Source: Charina bottae
Lineage: Eukaryota; Chordata; Lepidosauria; Squamata; Charinaidae
DNA length: 64,000 nt
NCBI GenBank assembly: GCA_023362775.1
Contig: JALMGJ010000001.1
Location: forward strand, 67,984,501 to 68,048,500
Direction: 5' to 3'
Positions within the stretch are counted from its first letter, which is position 1; each line of letters begins with the position of its first letter. Under the pieces are notes generated by a model. It did no database searches and was not told the origin of the DNA. It saw only the letters and a program-made list of their open reading frames with translations. Shown here piece by piece: positions 32,141 through 43,076 of this stretch. Made by a program: the position numbers and the translations under genes.

Positions 32141-33191
32141 AATTAGGGGATGAGTGGTTCTTGAAGCAAGCAGCATGTCTCTCCCCACCCCCCAAGTAAT
32201 TGTTGATATTTCCCAAACCCTGTAGAAGGGACCGGTTTAAGCTTGCTTGCTAGTTTGAGCATGGCAGCGGACCTTATTTGCTTTCTTTATTTTCTACCTC
32301 TGCTTTTTCTTGCCTGCTTAAGCAAGGAAGGAAGAGGAGACCTGTCAAGATTAAAAGAGTTATGGAGTTTAATATATAGGCAGCCTAAGTTTAATTATCT
32401 GATCCTGAGACAAGAAATTGACAGAGGGGATGGATAAGAAGAGGGGGAGAACATCTGAGCTTACACTAACAGTCTGGATTTCCTGACCCCATTTGGAACT
32501 CCACTGTGCTTGAACTCATGGGAACAACAATCAGAATATAAGCGAATTATACAGCTTATTTTTGTATAATGTTAAAGTTTTGGGTAAATAAATATTGTAC
32601 TTACCTATCATTTTCTACCAATTTATTCATGCTGAGATATGCATACACAAATGCACCCTAGGGGGTGGAATTTTGTTTAGTTAACAGCCACTTTCAGCAA
32701 TGGGTTATCTCTGGGCTTTCATGTTTTAGTTACATTCTTTTTTCCCTTGCAAGTATATGCGTTACATCTGCAGATGAAAATCTAATTTTCAGATGGGGTG
32801 GGGGAGACAACAATCTCTAGGGACTATTAAGATCATCTGCAGGGGAAAAGAGCTATGTTGTGGCTACTAGTAAATGAACCAGGGTCCCTGTATATGAAAA
32901 ATGTGTGCTGTGTTCTCTCTCTGCACCTGATGGCACTCCATGATCAGCAGAAAATATTTGGATTACTCCCTATACCTAATCTTGTGAATATGGGTGTGCC
33001 AAGGAATAACATCCAAGACTGGTTGGCTGGCATTTCACATCATGTATCTGTTGCAGATAGGAGAGATGTTACTCCTTGCATGGGCATTATTAACACAAGC
33101 ATGGAGAACTGAGTTGCAACAACAAGTGAGTAAGTGCACTTGACTTGCCCCAGCCTCTATTCAGTTCATATGAGGAAGCCATACTATATAG

Positions 33192-33293
33192 CAGCATTTC
33201 TCAACCTTGGCATCTTGAAGATGCAAGGCTGGCTGGGGAATTCTGGGAGTTGAAGTCCACATATCTTCAAGTTGCCAAGGTTGAGAAACACTG
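33192..33293. mobile_element. Palindromic hAT-type MITE (family 2), copy b
   Basis: 102 bp, CAGCATTTCTCAACCTTGG ... CCAAGGTTGAGAAACACTG, with an exact 8-bp duplication CTATATAG (33184-33191, 33294-33301). It contains the family core GGGGAATTCTGGGAGTTGAA. One arm is shortened. Confidence 0.92.
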
Positions 33294-33301
33294 CTATATA
33301 G

Positions 33302-34223
33302 CCTTCCCCAGTTTTGCCACCTCTTGATTATCCCTCCTATTCAGCCATACCAATGATGTCCAAAATCATCATTGTGATGTTGATGTTCATCTGATAGAGA
33401 TCTCTTTTAAAAAAAAAGGAGTGGGAGTGGGTGACAAGCCTTCCGGAATTCAGCTGTTTATGCATTTCTGTTTAAACTAGTTGATCCTGTAAGGAATCCA
33501 TGCAATATTGTACAATGCATGCTAAAAATGGGCAAGGTTTCAATGGCATGGCTTTCAATGACTACCATCTTGACATTTTTGACCCCCTTCCCCCATGGAC
33601 ACCTCTGCTTCCGGTTTAGATTGTCAACACTCTTTACAAAGGATTTATGATTAGAAACTATGTAATTTATCAGATAATTTTAATGAATTCCAATAGCACA
33701 ATAGTATGCTGTCCCAATTTCATGGACTAGAAATGTAAGTCTCAATGAAAAGGTTTCCTTCAGTTGTAGTTTTAGCAGGGAATAATTTTAGGTCTGGTAT
33801 TTTGGCCCATTCTTTCTGTCATGATCAGAGACGTCTGTGCAGCAGACCTTTTTCTAAACAATGTTTGCTAACTCTTTTGGCTATGTACATAGGAACAACC
33901 AGCTAGTTTATATAAGTCTTCCATTCTGAAATATGTCATTTGTTTGGCCATGTAGAATTGATAAGAATCAGCTGCCAGTATATCTTGAGGCAAAAAGAAA
34001 ACAAGGGAGGGAGGGAATTAGGTTGACATCCTATGTAAATCCAGAAAGGGGTTCATCCTTTGATTATTTTCATATTGAAGAATTAGCTGTTGGGGAAGGA
34101 GGTATTTGTTTTCTAAAGTCCTTTGCCTGGTTGAGTAAAATATTCTGCAGATGACAACAGAAAGCGTTCTATTTTCTCAATGTATCATTATAATTGGGAA
34201 TATTATAATCCCTAATTTAACCA
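33302..34223. other. No recognisable feature
   Basis: I see no coding, RNA or repeat feature apart from an A-run near 33410. Confidence 0.45.
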
Positions 34224-34447
34224 GTTTGGTGTAGTGGTTAAGGCACCAGGCTGGAAACTGGGAGACTGTGAATTCTAGTCCCACCTTAAGTACAAAGCCA
34301 GCTGGGTGACCTTGTACCAGTCACTTTCTCTCAGCTCTAGGAAGGAGGCAATTGCAAACCACTTCCAAAGTGTTGCCAAGAAAATTGCAGGGACTTCTCC
34401 AGGCAGTTGCCAGGAGTCAACACTGACTTGAAGGCACATACACACAA
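34224..34447 (+). mobile_element. tRNA-derived SINE with BovB-like tail
   Basis: The head GTTTGGTGTAGTGGTTAAGG and GTGAATTCTAGTCCCACC correspond to boxes A and B. The body is GCTGGGTGACCTTGTACC. The 3' half (GGCAATTGCAAACCACTTCC, CCAGGAGTCAACACTGACTT) ends in a CACA-rich tail. The tail differs from the otherwise related SINEs at 24.3 and 62.7 kb, so the head has been combined with more than one LINE tail. Confidence 0.8.
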
Positions 34448-36150
34448 TTAAGCCAAGTTGTTGAGAAATTATCTGAAGAGAACCACAGAGATGACCTTGG
34501 AGAAGGAATGATATGGCTATCAAAACATGGATTAAGCCCAGAAAGGAGGAAATTGTAAGAAAGAAACTTCAACTGACTCCACCTTAACTCTCTTTGGTAC
34601 AGTGTAAGAGGGAGGGAAAGGAAAATGTGGTCAGAATTTCACAGTTCTTTTACTGGAGCCTATATCAATGAAGTAGAGTTTTCTTATGGTGTCCGTTTCC
34701 TGACCTGCCCTACCTTGAAAGACTGACATTTTCTGACTTGATTTCACATTTGTGTGGGTAAAAGCAAGAAAGAGCCCAAAGGCAACAAACACCAAGGGCA
34801 AAGTCTAATGTCATGTCAGCAAGCTTTCACTCTCCTCCTTACACTGCCTCCTTCCCAGATCTTATCCAGAAGCTCCCTCGACCCTCCAAAACAGAGTTGG
34901 AGGTTGTGTGAGAATTGCATGCAAGGAGTGGAGTCATCTCCTCTCTGCTTGACTGAAGGATACCGTGTCTGAAAAGAAAGATGTGGCAGGTGCTATATAA
35001 AACTTACTGCAAATTCTAAAAATAAAATGAGCACATTAGAAGGAAGCCAAAGAACCCATTTACATTTCTGCTACTTTTAAAAAATGTCCAGGAAACATTT
35101 TAATATAATTTAAATGACAACAGCCCTTTAATACAGATGATGGATAAAATAATATGAACTTATCTAAGTTCTAATGTTGAACTTTTAATCAGTACATGAA
35201 CTGCAACTCAGCCTTCCAAATCTGCATTTATCCACATTTTCCAATGAATTATTTTTTTAATAAAGCATATTAAAGCCTGTACAAAAAGGCAGACATTCAT
35301 TTTTTAAAAAGGACAAAAACTTGCAAATAACAATTCCTATGTCTGAAGAAATGTGCATGAAGTGCATGCAAATTTTAGTGTGAACTTTAAAAAAAATCTC
35401 AAAGTAGCAAAAAAAAAATAGACGCTGAGAAATGAGAAAAAAAATGAAATTGATAGGTTCGTCTCCCCTACCTTTTAAATGGCCTTTTTGTAATTAGTCC
35501 CCCACTCAATATTACCTCACTCTGCTCTTTATGGAGGCCAGATCTTAGCTGCAGCCTTTCTGGCTCAGAACTTTTGACTCTCTTAGCGGCATACCAGCCT
35601 TTGCTTAACCAGCGATTCTCCACCCAGATCCATTGGGACTCCCTGTTCTGCAGCAACTCTCAGCAATAGCCAGATATTTTTCTTTGCCCTCAGACGGGGG
35701 GGGGGGGGAATCAAATGAAAGAAACTTGTAAAATTAAATTATGGGTAATTTGCTACCTTGTCATGGTCTCCCAAGCCTGATCCTCATCACAGGACACCTC
35801 ATCCTGCTTAATGGCAGGCTTGATTCAGAATGCCAAAAACAACTAGCTTTCAACATACAAAGTCATAAAGAAAATGGTTTAGTCTTAAGGACTGATATAA
35901 CTATTGGTAGTTCAGGTGCTAGGCATACTCAGTGTTTTTTCTCCCCTGCATAATACTGAATTCCTGTCAACTGCTTTCCTTTTCTTTTGACAGGCAGTCT
36001 AAACCAGGAACTGGACTGTCCGGATGGCTGTGTTTTTATTGCCCATAGGCTCCCCGTCCTGGCAAGCTGCCATTCTCTTAAGAAACTTTGCCTCAGCCTG
36101 TGTAGAAAACTTTCCAGTTTTCCCTTCTTAGAATTGTTTGTTCTTGGATT
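34448..36150. other. No recognisable feature
   Basis: AT-rich sequence with A-runs and a 14-base G-run at about 35695-35708. Open frames are short and unsupported. Confidence 0.45.
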
Positions 36151-36158
36151 GCCTATCT

Positions 36159-36243
36159 CAGTGTTTCTCAACCTCAGCAACTTCAAAATGTGTGGACCAC
36201 AGCTCCCAGAATTCCCCAGCCAGCCTGAGGTTGAGAAACACTG
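36159..36243. mobile_element. Palindromic hAT-type MITE (family 2), copy c
   Basis: 85 bp between exact 8-bp duplications GCCTATCT (36151-36158, 36244-36251). Ends are CAGTGTTTCTCAACCTC / GAGGTTGAGAAACACTG. One arm has lost its inner half, leaving a short hairpin. Confidence 0.93.
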
Positions 36244-36689
36244 GCCTATCTGCTGCAACTTCAGTATTCAAACAACCAAACTGAATAACATGCCCAAAAT
36301 ATGTGTCTGAAAAAATGCTTTATTCTACCACCACCCCACCATGTCCAAATCTAAAGGCTGAATGTCACATTTCACACTTTCATAAGCTTAGTTTAAATAT
36401 TATTACTTACTTAATAATTGCTTCCCTATTTAAATATTATTAAATCTAGGACTAGCTTGTAAATGGATTGTTGTTGGGGGTGGGTGGGTCTTTTTTTGAT
36501 ACAGTAAACCTTTAAGTTAGTTAAGACTGAAGGAAACTGAACAGCAGCCTTGGTTATTCAAGTTTAGTTTCTTATGAATTCTAGAGAAGAGAAACATCTC
36601 GTCTTTAGAGAAAACTGCATTCAGAATTGCAATTTAGGGAGGTCACTTAGTCTATTCCTGTATTTTCAGACTATAGGTCAGATTTTTCC

Positions 36690-36810
36690 CAACCTGGTAC
36701 CTTCCAGATATATCGGACTATTACTGTAAATAAAGGTTAGAACTCCCATAATTCCCAACCCACACAGGAACTGCCGACCAGCCTAGATGGCATCAAACTG
36801 GGAAAGATTT
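36690..36810. mobile_element. Possible decayed hAT-type MITE
   Basis: TTTTTCCCAACCTGGTACCTTCC at one side and CATCAAACTGGGAAAGATT at the other are partly inverted. The middle holds AACTCCCATAATTCCCAACC, like the core of family 2. No clear duplication. The rest of 36252-37606 is unassigned. Confidence 0.4.
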
Positions 36811-37606
36811 ATGAGATTGAGTTGTGCAGTGTTCAAACAAATCCCTTTATATTTTCAGTGGATAGCACAAAGGTTTCTGTCACCCTTGCTCAGCTAGATT
36901 TCCAATCAGATGTGGACACCCAATGTAGCTAAATCTACACAAATATACAGACCCTTCCCACCTCCCTTAAATGGAGACATGATTTAACAATTTTGGATTG
37001 ACTCATAACTGACTTATAGTTCTGTTACTTTCTTCACTGGACCACCACAAAAGCAAGCACAACATTTTTGATTGTTCTGCATTAACCACAATGAGCTATC
37101 AGGGTCCTATGGCCACTCACTGCTTTGACATCCCATCACCTGGGCCAGACAACCTACTTTTTACCCTTCAGGTACTTCAGAGTACTCACCAAAGTATACT
37201 AACTAATTGGATGTGTATACCACCTGCTATAGAATGAAAACAAACAAAGAATAAGGTAAATAGGGGGAATTTCTGTCCTAACCAGAACCTTGTTTAGTCT
37301 ACTGGATCCCATTTCCAAATTCTGAAAAAGACCTGACCGTACCCTCAAGCATAGCCATTGATATACAATGTGGCTCATTTCTGTGGAGGATCCTGGGCCT
37401 TTAACAGCTTCTAACAGCCTCTGACACCCAAAGAGTCCCACACACATCCCTGAACATTATGTGCAATGAAAACCACTCCTGCAGCATGCACCTGGGTAAT
37501 GTGGGTCCTTTTCCTTTGACAAGCAGGTCACAACAACTAAGCATTCAACTTTATTCCAGAAGCTGTATCATTGGTTAGAGCCAGCTGGAAATGGAATCAG
37601 GTTGCC

Positions 37607-37785
37607 TTTATTTATTTTATTTATTTTTCAACTTCTATCACCGCACCATCTCCCCCAAAGGGGACTCTGGGCGGTTTACAAACATGATAGTTAAAATTTA
37701 TAAATATAACTAATATAAAAACATACAAACAATTACTAATAAGTTAAATATAAAATCCAATAGGCGATATGATGGTATTTTAAAA
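37607..37785 (-). mobile_element. LINE 3' tail (L2/CR1-type)
   Basis: TTTATTTATTTTATTTATTTTTC, then ATCTCCCCCAAAGGGGACTC and GGGCGGTTTACAAAC. The minus strand gives the familiar GTAAACCGCCCAGAGTCCCC followed by an AAATAAATAA tail. Matches the tails at 56.5 and 59.5 kb. Confidence 0.65.
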
Positions 37786-38112
37786 AGGCTTTCCAAACTG
37801 CCACCATTGGCGACACAGCAGCAGCGGCGGCGGCGGCGCAGGGGCGTGCACAGCGGCGGGGGCGTATATGGTGGTGGGGGCGTGCACGGCAGTGGGGGCG
37901 TGAATGGTGGCAGCAGCAGTGGTGGCAGCTTCATGTTTTCCGCTAAAAGGCAGAAGCGCTGATGGCGCGCCGCTGCCGTCATCGTTGCCGCCGCCACCAC
38001 ACACACACCCGCACCACCGCCATGTACATCCATTTCCGGGTTGTGTCGCGACACACTAAATTGTGTGTTATGACACACTAAAGTGTTGCAACACACAGTT
38101 TGGAAAGCTATG
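37786..38112. mobile_element. hAT-type MITE, GC-rich family, copy 3
   Basis: About 327 bp. The left end has lost the terminal CAG (starts AGGCTTTCCAAACTG); the right end is CAGTTTGGAAAGCTATG. It shares the GC-rich inside and carries TGTGTCGCGACACA at 38042-38055. The flanking octamers are only partly alike, consistent with age. Confidence 0.85.
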
Positions 38113-38225
38113 CTTTAAGGCAATCTAATAATAGATCCCACTGTCTAAGACAGGGGTCGGCAAACTTTTTTATGCCAGGAGCCATTTTGACATGCTCCAG
38201 GGCATTTTGACATGCTCGAGAGCCA

Positions 38226-38339
38226 GGGGGCGGGGTTTGTGGGCGGGGGCCAATCGCATGGAAGGGGGCGGGGTTTGTGGGTGGGGGCCAATCGCATGGA
38301 AGGGGGCGAGGTTTGTGGGCGGGGGCCAATCGCGCACAC
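38226..38339 (+). repeat. Three tandem 38-bp units with GC box and CCAAT box
   Basis: Units at 38226-38263, 38264-38301 and 38302-38339. Each contains GGGGGCGGGGTTTGTGGG (or a near variant) and GGGGGCCAATCGC. A related single unit is at about 39239-39282. These match Sp1-type and NF-Y-type sites; function is inferred. Confidence 0.85.
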
Positions 38340-38402
38340 TTAGGGCCTGCTGCCGCCATGCCCGCTGCAGTGCCCGCCGCCGCCATGCCCGCTGCCACGA
38401 CT

Positions 38403-38575
38403 GCGCAGGCGGAGCTGCCTGCCTGGCACTCGGGCGCTCCGGCTGGGGTGCAGCGGGACGGGAGCATCGCCGGCGGCCCGCGAGGACCGGCCAGGGAAGG
38501 CGCACGGGCGGAGCTCCCGTCCCGCTGCACCCCAGCCGGAGTGCCCGAGTGCCAGGCAGGCAGCTCCGCCTGCGC
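38403..38575. repeat. 63-bp inverted repeat (hairpin) in the GC-rich element
   Basis: Arms 38403-38465 and 38513-38575 are reverse complements with one mismatch, separated by 47 bp. Part of the loop (38485-38504) is again inverted at 38574-38593, so the locus arose by inverted duplication plus rearrangement. Confidence 0.9.
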
Positions 38576-39659
38576 GCCTTCCCTGGCCGGTCAAGATCCC
38601 TTCCCCGCCCCCAGCAGAACCAAATATGTTAAAAAGTGGGTAGGTAAAGCACGCTCGCGTAAACATCGTCACGTGGGATCCCTACCCTTCCCTGCCCCCG
38701 TCTCGACCACCCGCCACCCCTTTCCGTTCCTTGATCTGCTTACTGCCAGCCTCGTCGTCTTCTAGAGTCACCCAGGCTCCAGCCCTCATTGTAGTGATAA
38801 ACCAGCAATGTTGTAGCTTTACCTTGCTTTCAAGAGGGCTGGGTGACTCTTGAAGATGCTATTGCAAACTGGCCAGTGACGAACACGTGCACAGGGAAAT
38901 CTAATTAGAAATCAGGCCGGGAGAGGAAGGTAGAAGGTGGGAGGGTCGCCCTGTCACCTGACCCCCCAGTCCAGCTCCACACTCCGGAGCGGGAGCGGAC
39001 GGGAAGAAGCAGCGATTTTCTCCTGGATTTTCCTTCCCCTCCTGGTTCCTTCATGATCAGTTGAGCAGCAGCCACGCAGCAGCAGCAAGCGGGTGTCTTC
39101 GACAAATTGCTCTGGAAGGGGGCGGGGGAGGTTTGGAAGAAGAAGGGAAAGAGAGGCTCGACTGCTCCAGTCGCTTCTCTTCCGGAGCCGCTCACGCCCC
39201 CAGTCCAGGCAAAGTAAAGCTGGTGGGGAATCCAGCACGGGAGCGGGGTTTGCAGGCGGGAGCCAATTGCGCACGCTTAGGGCTGTGGGGTGGAAATGTG
39301 CTGCTTTTGCACAGAGAAAAAGAGTAAGCAGAGCAGCAACGAAGAGGTTAAGGCGATGGGCAAGTGCCCGTCGTCAAGATGGCTGCTGGAGACGGAGGCT
39401 TCCAAACTCTCGCGAGACTTTGTGAAGCCCGTCCCCGGAGGAAAAAGAGAGGCTGGGCCTAGGCGGTTGCCAGGGGTATGCCCACCGCCACGCACACCAT
39501 GCCCGCTGCCGCGCCTGCCCCCGCCACACTCGCTGCCGCGCCTGCCCCCGCCACGCCTGCCTGCGGAAGAGCCACATTCAAGGGGCCAAAGAGCCGCATT
39601 TGGCTCGCGAGCCGCCATTTCCGACCCTTGGTCTAAGTCAAGTCAAATAGACCACTATC

Positions 39660-39720
39660 ATAGCCTTCATATTTATTTATTTATTTTATTTATTTATACA
39701 CTGCCCATATCACTATAAAA
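39660..39720 (-). mobile_element. LINE 3' tail stub
   Basis: TTTATTTATTTATTTTATTTATTTA followed by CACTGCCCATATCAC. It looks like a very short 5'-truncated LINE end on the minus strand. 39721-40919 has no recognisable content. Confidence 0.45.
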
Positions 39721-40919
39721 GTGACTCAAATATTGTTTCATTTACCTTGATGGAGTAAATGTGTTAGTGGGGGAGAGATATTCTAACTACCATTGACACT
39801 AAACATGTAGCTGCTGGAGGTATATATACAGTATATCAGATACATAATGGGTATCCTTCTTGCATGTAATAACAAAACAGTAATTATTTCAAGGATCTCT
39901 TTGAATATTAGAAATAGATTCACCTAATAATATTTTGCTGTTTTCCTATTAATTTTAATGATATTCGAAGAATTCCAAGAAAGGATGCAACTTAACATCA
40001 GACAAAAGGTCAAGTTAGGGTTCACAGTCAAATCTGGACTAGCCAAAACCACCAAAACCAATAACGAATGCTGTAATAGCAATACTTGAGTGACATTGCA
40101 GACCACTGTAATCATTAATGGGGTCCATGCCCCCAATGACCTAAGTTGTTACCACCTCAAAACAGAATGAGCATTACTATAAGCATAGTGATTTGCTTTT
40201 CCTTTAGAGCCGTGTTCTAACAATGCTGCCAAGTCTGCCCATGCATTTATATAAATGAACTGTTCTCTTTATTTACAGTCGTTCTTCAAAAGCGTGCAAG
40301 TGACTGCTACTAAAAATACAGGATCCTTGCATTCCAGCCAAGCTATCGGTATGGTATGACATCTTTCAACTCCTGCAACTTCACTTCTTAAAGTTTTTAT
40401 CTCAATTAGAGAACAGGCAAAGCACAGCTAACAGCTTTTGCTGACAGTGACACTGGGCAGTTACATTTCATCTGTTGGGCCTAGAGAGGTGAACTGCCTC
40501 TTTCCAATGATTCTTAAGTAATTAGCTCATATGCCTTCCCTCACTTCTCCCATGTTTAGAGCCAGGAACAGTCCTAATCCACTTTCAGGTCCCGGTTTAA
40601 TTTCAAAAGCCCCCTGTGTGACCCCTTCAAACATCTGACAAGAGTGATCTGTCTCTTCCTTGGCATTCAACTGGGTGGGAAAGGAAGGAGGGAGAAAAGT
40701 GGGGGAAGAGTCACTGAAGAACGCAAGTGGCAGAACAGGTTGCCCAGCGTACTTTGGGTTCTTATCCCATTTACTGGTGATATGTGACCCCAATAGAATA
40801 TCTCTGAGGGATTATAGCTTTTGATGGGAAAAAATGGATCCCCTATCCCAGATTATAGCTCTATGGCCCTGCTACCATCTTCATTCAGCAGATGCACTTT
40901 ATTGTGTTTCCATCTACTA

Positions 40920-41405
40920 TTATTATTATTTGTGTCAGAAGCATCACAGTTAAAAACATACTGTAAAACATAGCATTTAAAATATGAAATATAAAAGTTA
41001 AAATATATAAAAATTAGACAGATCTTGCCCAGAAACTGGCAACATTAATTGTGTTCTGTCGTGCTGTCATGAGGTCCTCAAGTGTGCATTGATCAGGGCA
41101 CAAAGGACAAGTGTACATATGTGTTGTTGTCTGCAAGTCTCCACAATCACAAAGGGCAGAAGTCACCAGATAGCCCCATTTATTCAGATCTTCATAACAA
41201 GATCTCTAGATCTTGTTATACCCATGTGCGGTCTATTCAATGATTTCCAAACTTCCCAGCTTTTGCCAAAACCAGGCGCCAGCTCCTCTGCTGGTTCCAT
41301 CCAATGTTGGTTCTTTGTAGCTTTCCATAGGTCCACTCTACTTTTAAATTCATCAAAATCTTCCGTTGACCTAAGGAAACTTTTCCTGGATTTTAATCTC
41401 TAATC
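40920..41405 (-). mobile_element. 3' end of an unplaced LINE (second copy)
   Basis: The minus strand of 41089-41403 reads with breaks RLKSRKSFLRSTEDFDEFKS, WKATKNQHWMEPAEEL and WEVWKSLNRPHMG, and ends in an A-rich 3' tail at about 40920-41020. It shares the RLKSRxSFL, EELxxG and LNR motifs with the fragment at 15.87-16.5 kb, so both are one LINE family that I cannot name. Confidence 0.6.
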
Positions 41406-41559
41406 TAAATTTCCATCTACTGAAAACAATTTAGCATTATGGGAAAAATTTCAGTCAGTCATGAGCTCATATTTCTCCTTTCCCTGTTTCTCTTTTATCC
41501 AAGTATGGCAGCAAAGAAACAGGAAAATTATGTTCCCTTTTTAGATGGATTGCAGTTTG

Positions 41560-41840
41560 GTGTTATGTTTAATAACAGTAACTCATGCCCTCATCACCCT
41601 TTCTTCAGACTACTGCAGTACACTCTATTTGGAACTGCCTATAAAGATCACCCAAAATTAGTGGGTCAGATCCACTAAGATCACCCATTAATTACTTCAA
41701 TTAGTCCAGAATGAAGCAGCCTGGTTATTAGTTGGGATCTGCCACCAACTCTGGGACCTGCTCTGGCTTCCTATTAGCTTCCAGATGCAGTTCAAATGCC
41801 ATTCATGATCTATAAAACTCTTCATGGCTTTTCACAAAGG
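41560..41840 (+). mobile_element. Degenerate L2/CR1-type LINE RT C-terminus
   Basis: The stretch TTAGTCCAGAATGAAGCAGC ...GGGACCTGCTCTGGCTTCC ...GATGCAGTTCAAATGCC matches the layout LVQNxAAxLL...LxWLPxxFQMQFK of L2-type ORF ends. It contains frame breaks. The following SINE interrupts it. Confidence 0.5.
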
Positions 41841-42173
41841 TAAAAATAAAAAGGTAAAGGTTCCCCCCGCACATTTGTGCAGTCGTGTCCGACTCCAGGG
41901 GATGGTTCTCATCTGTTTCTTAGACGAAGAGCCAGCATTGTCCGAAGACGCTTCCACGATCATGTGGCTGGCATGATGCACGCGGAATGCTGTTACCTAC
42001 CCACCGAAGTGGTACCTATTCATCTACTTGCATTTGCATGCTTTCGAATTGCTAGGTTGGCAAGAGCTGGGGCTAGTGCAGGAGCTCACTCCGTCATGCG
42101 GGGCTAGGGATTCGAACCTCTGAACTTGCGATCTTCCGATCGACAAGCCTGGCGTCTTACCCGCTGAGCCACC
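41841..42173 (-). mobile_element. tRNA-derived SINE (type 2), copy 1
   Basis: The minus strand starts GGTGGCTCAGCGGGTAAGAC (box A), has GAGGTTCGAATCCCTAGCC (box B), a body with GCTCTTGCCAACCTAGCAAT, and ends GGAGTCGGACACGACTGCAC...AACCTTTACC. The end resembles the BovB 3' end (CAGTCGTNTCCGACTC on plus). Full length, 333 bp. Confidence 0.88.
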
Positions 42174-42758
42174 AAATCAACCTACCTAACTTGGGTGTCC
42201 CTGGAGAAGCTGTTGGTGATCTCCCATTTCCAAAACCTACAGGAGATGGAGGATCACAGGCATTCCAATTCCAAGATTAAAGGGTCCTCAAACATTTGCA
42301 TGCAGGAGCTAGGACTGTTTGCTTGAAAGGTTTCTACCCCCAAATTCATTTCAATTCTATTTTTATATAATTTTACTTTTGTGGTTTGGCTAACTTGAAT
42401 GGTACATCATGTACTTTGGGAGATTTGGTGCATCACCTCAATTAAAGAGAAATACATATTTGAACCTTGACAGACAAAATATGCATTGAACCCAGGCTAA
42501 ATAATGTCCATGCTTAGTTTAGAGTAGGGCCTCTGGCTGTTGTGGCACATTTCCATTTGGCAGGTTTTCCAGAGGCTGGGGTTTGAAATTAAACAATATG
42601 GGAAGTGCTTCAGTTTAAATATTCAATGTCCCCAAAGGTATTTACAGAGAAGTCCAGTTCAGCTGCCACCCATATTGAATATTTCAGCTATCAAGGGAAA
42701 GCTAAAATATGTCCATGAATATTAAACTGAATGTTCAAGTACCATAAATTCTTCATGG
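42174..42758. other. Unassigned, possibly old LINE sequence
   Basis: GAGAAGCTGTTGGTGATCTC and a T-rich end near 42360 may continue the LINE interrupted by the SINE, but conservation is too weak to be sure. Confidence 0.3.
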
Positions 42759-42771
42759 TATTACACATTTC

Positions 42772-43063
42772 GGGGGCGTGATGGCAGGCTTGTCGATCGG
42801 AAGGTTGCAAGTTCGGAGGTTCGAGACCCTAGCCCTGCATGATGGAGTGAGCTCCTGCACTCGCCCCACCTCTTGCCAACCTAGCAATTCAAAAGCATGC
42901 AAATGCAAGTAGATAGACAGGTACCACTTTGGTGGGATGGTAACAGCATTCCGCATGTCACAGTGTCTTCGGACAGCGCTGGCTCTTCGGCTAACAAACG
43001 GAGATGAGCACCGGCCCCTAGAGTTGGACACGACTGTGCGGGGGAACCTTTACCTTTATCTTT
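42772..43063 (+). mobile_element. tRNA-derived SINE (type 2), copy 2
   Basis: 292 bp flanked by the 13-bp duplication TATTACACATTTC (42759-42771, 43064-43076). The tRNA head is partly lost at its 5' end; GTTCGAGACCC marks box B. The tail is GAGTTGGACACGACTG...AACCTTTACCTTTATC. Confidence 0.92.
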
Positions 43064-43076
43064 TATTACACATTTC

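Larger units (their letters stand above)
38151..39630. mobile_element. 1.48-kb GC-rich non-autonomous hAT-type element
   Basis: Ends CAGGGGTCGGCAAAC ... CCGACCCTTG form a short TIR, flanked by GTCTAAGA (38143-38150) and GTCTAAGT (39631-39638), an 8-bp duplication with one mismatch. GC-rich and CpG-rich throughout, with no transposase. The inside holds three 38-bp tandem units with CCAAT and GC boxes, a 63-bp inverted repeat and YY1-like ATGGC motifs. The long Arg/Pro/Ala-rich frames on both strands are by-products of GC content. Confidence 0.82.

Noticed and set aside
37778..38120. 8-bp duplication for GC-rich MITE copy 3
   Set aside because: TTTTAAAA and CTTTAAGG agree at only 5 of 8 positions, and the left terminal CAG is lost. 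I kept the MITE call but not the duplication.
38226..38339. CRISPR-like array
   Set aside because: The 38-bp units are adjacent without spacers, and the sequence is a vertebrate genome.
38108..39718. Many long ORFs (up to 162 codons) on both strands
   Set aside because: GC-rich hAT-type element. Open frames overlap in most frames, are Arg/Pro/Ala-rich, change composition at repeat boundaries and show no domain.
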